From CAZGSG01 sp964528095 (GTDB taxonomy: Bacteria; Bacteroidota; Bacteroidia; Chitinophagales; Chitinophagaceae), in the NCBI GenBank assembly GCA_964528095.1, contig CAZGSG010000156.1, forward strand, positions 1-13,105: DNA of 13,105 bases. The letters are read 5' to 3'. The stretch's first letter is position 1; each line of letters opens with the position of its first letter. This document shows positions 6,965 to 13,105 of this stretch, one piece after another. The notes under the pieces are model-generated. The model worked only from the letters and a program-made list of their open reading frames with translations. It did not search any database and had not been told where the DNA came from. The translations under genes were made by a program, and so were the position numbers.

Positions 6965-7119
6965 AACAATCGTTTATCGTGGATTTAAATATATATAAAT
7001 ATGGTCAAAGAAATGTATGAATAAGAAGTCGGAATTTATAATGTTGTTTAATTAAGAGTATTGATTTTGCTGTTCAGAATTGCTGGTTACCGGGATATTC
7101 AGGATTTTATTCGTGTTAG

Positions 7120-8037
7120 TTATAGCTGAGAGAAAAAATTGGGATAATCGGTTATGATGCCATCAACACCCATCTCTTTCATCTTTTTCATTTCTTCTAC
7201 AGTATTAACTGTCCATGGAATCAGCTTGATATTACGCTGGTGACATTCTGCCACCAATGCAGGCGTTACGATAGAGTAATGCGGGCTATACATCTGTGGC
7301 GTATAACCCAGGTCTGTAAGTTGTTGCTCAAGCGTTCTTTTTTCACTTCCCGATATCAGTACCGCAGTTACTATAGATGGATATTTTTTGTGCAGTATCT
7401 GCAATGGCCTGAAGTCGAATGATTGTAAATAACTGCGGGATTCCAGTTTCCTGTCCTTTACCACTTCCATCACCCTGTCTACAAACTCTTCCACGGCAGG
7501 TGTTTTGGTGTTGTCGTGCGTGGGGTTCGTTTTTAATTCGATATTGTACATAACAGAGCGACCTTTACTTTTTGCATACGCATCTGTTGAATCGACGAGT
7601 TCGCTCAGTAATGGTTTATAAGCATGCATTTTCACCTGCTGCGGGAAATCAGGATGTGGTTTCATGCCCACATCATATTTTTTTATGCTGTCATAGTCCA
7701 TTTCAAACAGCAATAATTTTTGTGCATCCCTGGCGGATAGTGTTTTGCCATCCGGGGTAGTGGTGATGTCCTGGTGAAAATAAACATCATGTGAGATGAC
7801 CACTTTTTTATCTTTTGAAAATACAACATCCACTTCAACTGTATTGACTCCATAGTCAATAGCTTTATACATCGATGGGAGGGTGTTCTCCGGCATTAAT
7901 CCGCGGGTGCCCCTATGTCCTTCTTTATTGAATGCGGGCAATTGCATGCCTGTTGATTTGCCGGTACTCTTCCGGCCAGGACCACAGGAAACAATGAGCA
8001 TTGCTAATATTACGGGCAGGATATATTCTTTTTTCAT
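7120..8037 (-). CDS. Glycerophosphodiester phosphodiesterase, lipoprotein
   Basis: Cleaves glycerophosphodiesters to glycerol-3-phosphate and an alcohol. The 305-residue protein begins with a type II signal peptide ending in LIVSC (lipid-modified C18), so it is anchored outside the cytoplasm. The GDPD TIM-barrel motifs are complete: HRG at 41-43, PEN at 49-51, the metal ligands E68 and D70 in VEVDV, H83-D84 in ISHD, and a further acidic residue in YNIELK near 159. The extracytoplasmic location and G3P product resemble GlpQ-type enzymes, but the sequence does not separate activity on free head groups, lysophospholipids or polyglycerol phosphate. The start is 2 bp from the stop of the SGNH hydrolase gene, which implies translational coupling. 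Basic residues follow the cysteine, so it lacks the acidic surface-export signal known for some Bacteroidota lipoproteins. Periplasmic residence is more likely. Confidence 0.93.
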   Translation of the reverse strand: MKKEYILPVILAMLIVSCGPGRKSTGKSTGMQLPAFNKEGHRGTRGLMPENTLPSMYKAIDYGVNTVEVDVVFSKDKKVVISHDVYFHQDITTTPDGKTLSARDAQKLLLFEMDYDSIKKYDVGMKPHPDFPQQVKMHAYKPLLSELVDSTDAYAKSKGRSVMYNIELKTNPTHDNTKTPAVEEFVDRVMEVVKDRKLESRSYLQSFDFRPLQILHKKYPSIVTAVLISGSEKRTLEQQLTDLGYTPQMYSPHYSIVTPALVAECHQRNIKLIPWTVNTVEEMKKMKEMGVDGIITDYPNFFSQL

Positions 8038-8039
8038 CT

Positions 8040-8714
8040 TTACTTGGTTAAATAGGGTTTTAAAATAGTAGCCCAGCGCGCGTAGCCGGCAGCGTTCAAA
8101 TGAAGACCATCTATTGTTAATTGTTTATCCAGCTTTTTTGTCGTATCCAGGAATTGAGGATAAAGATCAATACAGGTTATTTTTTCTTTTGCAGCCAACT
8201 TTTTTAATTCTTCGTTCACAAACAGTATATGTTCGTCCTTGTTGTAATGATTTTTGAACTGGGTAAATTCATTGTTTACCGGAAGTAATGTGTGAAAGTA
8301 GATTTTTGTTGCCGGCGAAGCTGTCTTTACCCGCTGAATGATCTTTGCATAGTTGGCCAGTATCACCGAATCGGGAATATTACGGGATATATCATTTATC
8401 CCGATCAGTATAAATAATTTGGCAGGTTTACCTTCGGTTACTTCATCAAGCCGTTCCAGTATGCCAAAGCTAATGTCGCCTGATATGCCCCTGTTTCTAA
8501 CTGTTGTCATACCCAATAGCTCAGACCAGTCCACACCGGCTGTAATGCTATTGCCAAGAAAAATAATATCACTACCTGCGTTGGGATAACTGCGAAACTG
8601 TTCTGCTTTTAATGCATAGTTATTTGGGCGGAAAGTGCTGTCCCATTGTTCAGTTTGGCCTATGCCATATTGCACAATAAAAAAGAAGCCAGCGAAAAAT
8701 ATTATTTTCTTCAT
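8040..8714 (-). CDS. Secreted SGNH/GDSL-family hydrolase
   Basis: A 224-residue esterase or acylhydrolase with a signal peptide (about 1-20, cleavage probably before or at Q20 in GIGQ). The SGNH blocks are all present: block I FLGNSITAG with nucleophile S56, block II NRGISGD (G76), block III IGINDIS with N107, and block V DGLHLNAAGY with D202 and H205. The closest general resemblance is to the platelet-activating-factor acetylhydrolase-like group, which removes acyl or acetyl groups. In this operon a role in removing ester-linked groups from a phospho-substrate is reasonable inference, not visible in sequence. Only 3 bp separate it from the phosphoesterase gene upstream and 2 bp from the phosphodiesterase gene downstream. 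Confidence 0.9.
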   Translation of the reverse strand: MKKIIFFAGFFFIVQYGIGQTEQWDSTFRPNNYALKAEQFRSYPNAGSDIIFLGNSITAGVDWSELLGMTTVRNRGISGDISFGILERLDEVTEGKPAKLFILIGINDISRNIPDSVILANYAKIIQRVKTASPATKIYFHTLLPVNNEFTQFKNHYNKDEHILFVNEELKKLAAKEKITCIDLYPQFLDTTKKLDKQLTIDGLHLNAAGYARWATILKPYLTK

Positions 8715-8717
8715 CGT

Positions 8718-10133
8718 TTATACTTTATGTAACACGCTATATTTTTTTCCAAAACGGTCGGTGGCAGTTACTTTCACTTCTTTTGTACCAGCTGGTACAA
8801 TTGCTTTAAACATATGTTCTGTTTTCCGCGGCTCTGCAAATCCTCTTGCTTTTGGAAGGTCTGGCCCGAGCAGGGTAGCATAGGCCAGTGGATCAAAGCC
8901 GTCAAATTGTTCGAGTTGTCCCTTGTTTTTACCATCTACCCAATATTCTGTTTGCCAGGCGGGATCATGATTCCAGATATTTACCTGCACCTGTTTGTTT
9001 GCAGTATCCAGGTCATTTACAAAGATCTTTAACTGATAATCTGCCGACTCACCGGTTGCCTGGTAATGCCATTCCAACTCATTACCCTTTACTTTGTATA
9101 CCCCATAACCACAGGGGGTGCCGTCGCCACAGATAGGCCCTGTCCACCACGCACCACAAACAGTACCGTGGTTATGTTCGTAAATATTTCCTTTGATCAC
9201 GTTACGATGATAATGGGTATGCCCGGACATGATATGCACTTTTCGGTCGCCCAGCAGGTCATAAAGCGCCTGGTTATTTTTTACACCATTGTGTACCGGT
9301 ATGTGTACGCATAAGATGATCAGCATGTCTTTAGGCACAAAGGACAGGTCCTTTTGTAACCAGTCCAACTGATTCTGCATAAAAAAACCGTCATACTCCT
9401 TATCCTTGCCAAGATACCGCACATTGTCCATTACAACATAATGTACTTTGCCGCGATTAAATGAGTAATAAGTCGGTCCATATGTTTGTTGAAAAGTTTG
9501 ATCGGATGTCTCATCCCCACCTTTATTATAGTCCATATCATGATTGCCCAGGCATTGAAAGAAGGGGATGCCCATCTTACCAACAGCCTTGTCATAATCT
9601 GGATAATATTTATGCTCATCCCAAACAATATCGCCTACTGTAATCCCGTGCAGTAATGTACCCGCGCCGGCAGCAGTCACCCATTTTTGTACATCAGGTA
9701 CAGACTGTGTCATCATTTTCTCTACATCCTTATCATTTTTCACCTGAGGATCGGCCCATATGAGAAACTGGTGATCTGTATCGTCTTTGTCAAGTGGCAC
9801 CAGTTCAAAGTCCAGCGATTTCTTATTACTATCACTCAATAACCTGTACTGCCTTGTTATATTATTTTCCTGCGGGAAAGTATAACCTGAAGGTGTGGAT
9901 ATAAAAATAGCCAGCGAAGCCGCATGTGGTTCCAGCTCATACCGACCGTTATCATTCGTAGTAACTACTGTATATCCATCGCTTACTACTACATTCTTTA
10001 TTCCTTTGCCTTTTGACACTACCCGTCCTTTTATTTTTTTACGGGATGAAAAAGCCTGGGCAGGTAATGACCTGGCGGCTATTAATCCACCGCTGAGCCA
10101 GCCAATTGTTTGAATAAACTTTCTTCTTTGCAT
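8718..10133 (-). CDS. Calcineurin-like metallophosphoesterase with N- and C-terminal beta domains, Tat signal
   Basis: A 471-residue exported phosphoesterase. MQRRKFIQ at the N-terminus, a hydrophobic stretch and AQA (25-27) form a twin-arginine signal peptide. This suggests folding and metal loading before export to the periplasm. Residues about 33-110 form a carboxypeptidase-regulatory-like beta-sandwich. The metallophosphoesterase core follows with WADPQ (D128), GDIVWDE (168-174), GNHD (196-199), H277 in CVHIP and GHTH (304-307). The first motif is D-x-Q rather than the usual D-x-H. About 325-471 is the C-terminal beta domain that accompanies this Bacteroidota subfamily. The substrate is unknown: a phosphomonoester such as glycerol-3-phosphate, or a phosphodiester, would both fit. 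It is 47 bp downstream of the DUF5689 gene and 3 bp upstream of the SGNH gene. Confidence 0.9.
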   Translation of the reverse strand: MQRRKFIQTIGWLSGGLIAARSLPAQAFSSRKKIKGRVVSKGKGIKNVVVSDGYTVVTTNDNGRYELEPHAASLAIFISTPSGYTFPQENNITRQYRLLSDSNKKSLDFELVPLDKDDTDHQFLIWADPQVKNDKDVEKMMTQSVPDVQKWVTAAGAGTLLHGITVGDIVWDEHKYYPDYDKAVGKMGIPFFQCLGNHDMDYNKGGDETSDQTFQQTYGPTYYSFNRGKVHYVVMDNVRYLGKDKEYDGFFMQNQLDWLQKDLSFVPKDMLIILCVHIPVHNGVKNNQALYDLLGDRKVHIMSGHTHYHRNVIKGNIYEHNHGTVCGAWWTGPICGDGTPCGYGVYKVKGNELEWHYQATGESADYQLKIFVNDLDTANKQVQVNIWNHDPAWQTEYWVDGKNKGQLEQFDGFDPLAYATLLGPDLPKARGFAEPRKTEHMFKAIVPAGTKEVKVTATDRFGKKYSVLHKV

Positions 10134-10180
10134 GAAATGCTGATTAGTTTATATAAATGGGTAACAAATTATTTTCCCGG

Positions 10181-11485
10181 TCATAGTTTTTTATAAATGG
10201 CAATATCCTCTATACACAACCTGCCGTTAAATACGGTAGATGAAGAGGAACCCAGTCCCAATTTATTAATTCTGAACCGGATATTCCCGCTTTGATTAAT
10301 CATAAAGCTGGCTTGTTTAAAACCTCTGTCCGGCATATCACTAACATTCGGGGCTACTGTGACCCAGGTAGTTCCTCCATTGATAGAATATTCCAACCGG
10401 AATGTACTGGCAGGGTCTGTATAATATTTTCCATAGAAAACAGTCACTTTTGACGCGCCATCAGGAACATCAAAATTCATCTGAACATAGGCGCTGGTGG
10501 TAAGATTTTGCTGCATTCTCACACATTGTTTGCCGGGCAGATTATATTTATCACGAATAACTGTATTACCAAGTATAGCCTGTAACAGTTTCCAGCTTCC
10601 TGTTGCCAGGGTGACATCGTTATTGGTCGCTGTCATATTATAACTTCCTTTTACGGAAAAATCAGGTGTTTCAAAACTTTCAGGGAAGCCGGCGTATAAT
10701 GCGCCACTTTGAAATTTGACATCACCGATATTGCGGATGAAAATTATTTTCTTGGCACCTGCAGTGTCTTTATTTGCTTCATTATAATAACCTGCTATAC
10801 CATTGAATTGCGCATTCACAGGCACATTGGTGCTGGCAAAACCGGCTTCGCTACGTGTGCGTAAATAAAACTGCGGACCGGTATTGTCATTTAGTCTTCT
10901 CTCGCCATTATAAGTGATCGATGGACCATAGTCAGTTACATCGGCATGTACCGCCACCAGTGTGGATTCATACTGGCTCATGTCGAGATTCATCATGCCT
11001 AAAGTAACAGGACGAATCAACGGCACTCTGTTGTCTGCGATCTTTGTAATCTTATCGGCCGTAATGCCACTTACAATAAGTTTTCCATTCACCCGGTCCA
11101 GTTTTCCGCCGATAACATTTATCAAAAGAGAGTCACCTGTATTATAAGCAGCATCCCCGGTGGCCATTTTGACGATAATACCACGTGTCAGATCACCTAT
11201 CTGGTTGCCTGTAACAACAGTTTGCTGTATTGCAAATGTTCCTGGTTCTATGTTTAGCCCGCTGCGATCAGAGATGACCACTCCCTGTATGGAAGTGCCG
11301 CCCGCCAGGTTTTCAGAGCTGATCGTTAGTTCACTTCCTTTATATGCATCTCTTAGAACATTAATAAATGTCCTGGATGACACGGTGCCCTCAGCAGGAT
11401 TCTCATACTTTTTCACGCAGGAAACAAACATTAATGTTATTGCTCCTGCAAGTATTCCTGAATATATCTTGTTCATTGTACTCAT
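10181..11485 (-). CDS. DUF5689-type lipoprotein with C-terminal beta-sandwich
   Basis: A 434-residue lipoprotein encoded directly after susD, with the signal peptide ending in LMFVSC (C23). The start is at 11485 (MSTMNKIY); the second ATG at 11476 is equally possible. Residues about 35-270 match my recollection of DUF5689: SSRTFINVLRDAY, an OB-like IQGVVISDRSG segment, TRGIIVKM, and GDSLLINVIGGKL. The C-terminal part (about 285-434) is rich in beta strands and aromatic residues, such as FPESFETPDF and FRLEYSINGGTTWVTV. It resembles the choice-of-anchor or lectin-like jelly-roll domains on Bacteroidota surface proteins. The likely role is an accessory surface binding protein for the adjacent SusCD transporter, comparable in position to SusE/SusF. 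No catalytic motif is visible. Confidence 0.82.
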   Translation of the reverse strand: MSTMNKIYSGILAGAITLMFVSCVKKYENPAEGTVSSRTFINVLRDAYKGSELTISSENLAGGTSIQGVVISDRSGLNIEPGTFAIQQTVVTGNQIGDLTRGIIVKMATGDAAYNTGDSLLINVIGGKLDRVNGKLIVSGITADKITKIADNRVPLIRPVTLGMMNLDMSQYESTLVAVHADVTDYGPSITYNGERRLNDNTGPQFYLRTRSEAGFASTNVPVNAQFNGIAGYYNEANKDTAGAKKIIFIRNIGDVKFQSGALYAGFPESFETPDFSVKGSYNMTATNNDVTLATGSWKLLQAILGNTVIRDKYNLPGKQCVRMQQNLTTSAYVQMNFDVPDGASKVTVFYGKYYTDPASTFRLEYSINGGTTWVTVAPNVSDMPDRGFKQASFMINQSGNIRFRINKLGLGSSSSTVFNGRLCIEDIAIYKKL

Positions 11486-11509
11486 TTTTTCAATTAAAGA
11501 TTTAATTTC

Positions 11510-12973
11510 TTAGTTCACATCCCACCAGACTTTGACTTGCATGTTATCGCCACCCATTTGAGCTACTGCTGCATCGTAGTTGGTCCTGTTCAGCGATTGT
11601 ACCAGTGTGGGATATACCAGTCGGGTTGGCATGATCTTATTATTTTGCACACCAGCGCCAATTGGCAGGTTGGGATAACCTGTTCTTCTGTGCTCATACC
11701 AGGACTGAAAATCGGTGAAGAAATAAGTAAAATATTTTTGGGTAATGATCTTCTCTAATTTCTGTTCAGTTGTTTCAGCATCCACCCAGGCCACACCTGG
11801 TTTGGCAAGATGTCCTGCAGGTACTGTAAGTGCCCAGAAAGTAATAGCGTTGTTGACGCCGTTTTCATACAGTGTTTTTGCATTGCCGTTGGTGTATCCT
11901 TTTAATGCCGCTTCTGCAAGCATGAACTGTAGTTCGGGATAACTAATAATGTTACCGGTAAGCGGTTCATTTTTTAACGCGGCAATGTAAGTAGATAATC
12001 TTTCGGGTTGTTGTCCTGGCGCGTATCCACTTGGAATCCCTTCATAAGTGCCACCGACAGTGTTCGCCCATTTTGTACGACGGGGGTCTTCCCATTGATT
12101 AAGGGTGTTGATAAAAAATTGTGAAAGGCCATTATCTCCATTGAAATCAAAGTCACGATACGAATTAAATGCTGATACATATGGAAGCGTGGTGGTGAAT
12201 TTCAACACGGCTGATTCGGCGTTATTGGCAAATACAGGATAACCAGCTGGATTTGTTTGAACAATTTCCCTTATTTTCTGAGACGCATTGCTTTCAGCTC
12301 TGCCAGACGCTCTTAACAGGAGGCGCAGGTACAAAGTGTTACCAAACTTTCGCCATTTGGCGATATCGCCGCCATACAATGGATCCCGGGTTAATAAAGC
12401 GGCAGGCAGTGCCTGTCCCTGCGCAAGCAATGTATTGGCTTCTTCCAGGTAACGGAACAAACTGTCGTAGATCTCTTTCTGTTTATCAAATTTCGGCTGG
12501 AAAATATTTTCCTCCCTTCCCCTGTTAGCTTCTGTAAAAGGCACGTCTCCATAGGTATCTGTAAGCAGGGAGAAAGTCCATGCCTGCATAATACGTGCCA
12601 TGCCCATATACGAAGCATAATACAACTGGTTACCGCTCAGCAGTTCTGCGGTAGTGTACATGTCTTTGAAATTAGTAAGCTGCAGGTACCATACCCGCCA
12701 CATATAGTCCGATTCGGAGGGTCGGATAATATAGCGATGGATCTCATCCGAATTGGACGTGGTCACATGTACCTGCATTAATTCATGCGTCAGCCGAAGA
12801 GTTCTTGTCTGGTTGGCCTGTACCATATTGTAAATGGCGGGTTCCAGCAAGGCTTCCGGTCTTGTAGCAGGTACGGTATTAGGATTGGTATTGGTTTCGT
12901 CAAAGTTTTTATTGCATGCGCCAAACAGCAATATTGAAAGTAAGGCGGGTATTATAATTGAATAACGTTTCAT
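11510..12973 (-). CDS. SusD/RagB-family nutrient-binding outer membrane lipoprotein
   Basis: A surface lipoprotein that forms a lid on the SusC-type TonB-dependent channel and captures substrate. I set the start at 12973 (MKRYSIII...), giving 487 residues with signal peptide and lipobox LFGAC (C20). The frame continues upstream to 13006, but that would overlap the end of susC and add charged residues before the signal. The NFDETNTNPNTV segment after the cysteine, the TPR-like helices, and C-terminal motifs such as FMLAEAALKGY (PELQFMLAEA region) and YFTYFFTDFQSWYEHRRTGYP fit the SusD-like_2 group. This group is found with peptide, glycan and other substrates, so the ligand is not fixed. It is 22 bp after the susC stop and 24 bp before the DUF5689 start. 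Confidence 0.94.
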   Translation of the reverse strand: MKRYSIIIPALLSILLFGACNKNFDETNTNPNTVPATRPEALLEPAIYNMVQANQTRTLRLTHELMQVHVTTSNSDEIHRYIIRPSESDYMWRVWYLQLTNFKDMYTTAELLSGNQLYYASYMGMARIMQAWTFSLLTDTYGDVPFTEANRGREENIFQPKFDKQKEIYDSLFRYLEEANTLLAQGQALPAALLTRDPLYGGDIAKWRKFGNTLYLRLLLRASGRAESNASQKIREIVQTNPAGYPVFANNAESAVLKFTTTLPYVSAFNSYRDFDFNGDNGLSQFFINTLNQWEDPRRTKWANTVGGTYEGIPSGYAPGQQPERLSTYIAALKNEPLTGNIISYPELQFMLAEAALKGYTNGNAKTLYENGVNNAITFWALTVPAGHLAKPGVAWVDAETTEQKLEKIITQKYFTYFFTDFQSWYEHRRTGYPNLPIGAGVQNNKIMPTRLVYPTLVQSLNRTNYDAAVAQMGGDNMQVKVWWDVN

Positions 12974-12995
12974 AATTTCAGTTTTAAGCATAAAA

Positions 12996-13105
12996 TCAAA
13001 AGCCAACAGTTAATGAAATACCCATGCTGCGGGTAGAAGGGAATTGCGCGATCTCAAATCCCGCGTTGATCTGTCCATCGTTCAATGTTCCAAATTCAGG
13101 ATCAT
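12996..13105 (-). CDS. SusC/RagA-family TonB-dependent outer membrane protein, C-terminal end (partial)
   Basis: The last 36 codons run in from the right edge and end at a TGA (complement of 12996-12998). The peptide has NAGFEIAQFPSTRSMGISL and closes with TVGF. This is the typical ending of SusC/RagA beta-barrels: a Phe-x-x-Ala-x-x-Pro-x-x-Arg stretch followed by a last strand with a terminal aromatic residue. Its position immediately before a susD gene supports the call. It would be the energised import channel of the pair. The plug domain, any anti-sigma-interacting domain, and the promoter lie outside the window. Confidence 0.88.
   Translation of the reverse strand, partial: DPEFGTLNDGQINAGFEIAQFPSTRSMGISLTVGF

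Noticed and set aside
6983..7006. Possible glpK promoter (TTTG and TATATTTA on the minus strand)
   Set aside because: The spacer between the two elements is only 12 bp, too short for the Bacteroidota -33/-7 arrangement, and the region is simple A/T-rich DNA. No confident promoter could be set.
12974..13006. Upstream extension of the SusD frame
   Set aside because: It would overlap the susC end and place charged residues ahead of the lipoprotein signal peptide. The ATG at 12973 gives a normal signal and lipobox.
1..13105. tRNA, rRNA, IS element or phage genes
   Set aside because: No cloverleaf, rRNA-like segment, transposase, integrase or phage structural gene was seen on either strand.

Overview
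The window looks like a chromosomal segment from a Bacteroidota bacterium, most likely family Chitinophagaceae (Chitinophaga-like). The reasons are a SusC/SusD outer-membrane pair, a DUF5689-type lipoprotein, many type II (lipoprotein) signal peptides, A/T-rich leaders with few clear Shine-Dalgarno sites, and moderate GC. The family placement is inferred from protein style, not from a marker gene.

Layout. At the left edge there is a short C-terminal remnant (1-63, +) of a membrane protein, possibly BatA-like. It is followed by rsgA (114-1040, +), a 30S ribosome-assembly GTPase. Three minus-strand genes come next: a 110-aa hypothetical protein (1160-1492), a 61-aa lipoprotein (1566-1751) and a gamma-carbonic-anhydrase-family hexapeptide protein (2014-2526). 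The last is divergent from a class III aminotransferase that starts with TTG (2724-3908, +). A 166-bp element with ~33-bp inverted ends (2531-2696) fills the divergent gap. A small secreted or membrane protein follows (4000-4479, +) and ends at a 20-bp-stem bidirectional terminator (4497-4540).

Everything right of that terminator is on the minus strand. Read in transcription order from the right edge, it is: SusC C-terminus (12996-13105), SusD-like lipoprotein (11510-12973), DUF5689 lipoprotein (10181-11485), Tat-type calcineurin-like phosphoesterase (8718-10133), SGNH/GDSL hydrolase (8040-8714), lipoprotein glycerophosphodiester phosphodiesterase (7120-8037), glycerol kinase glpK (5471-6964) and glycerol facilitator glpF (4553-5260). 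The six genes from susC to the phosphodiesterase are 2-47 bp apart and look like one operon. glpK and glpF follow after 155 and 210 bp.

Main hypothesis: this is a scavenging locus for glycerol-phosphate polymers or lipids (phospholipid head groups or teichoic-acid-like material). SusCD and the DUF5689 protein would bind and import the substrate. The SGNH enzyme would remove ester groups, the phosphodiesterase would release glycerol-3-phosphate, and the phosphoesterase could free glycerol and phosphate. GlpF would then import glycerol and GlpK would re-phosphorylate it. No G3P permease or G3P dehydrogenase is visible. Between glpK and glpF there are three copies of a GGAACC/GGTTCC hairpin repeat spaced about 78 bp apart.
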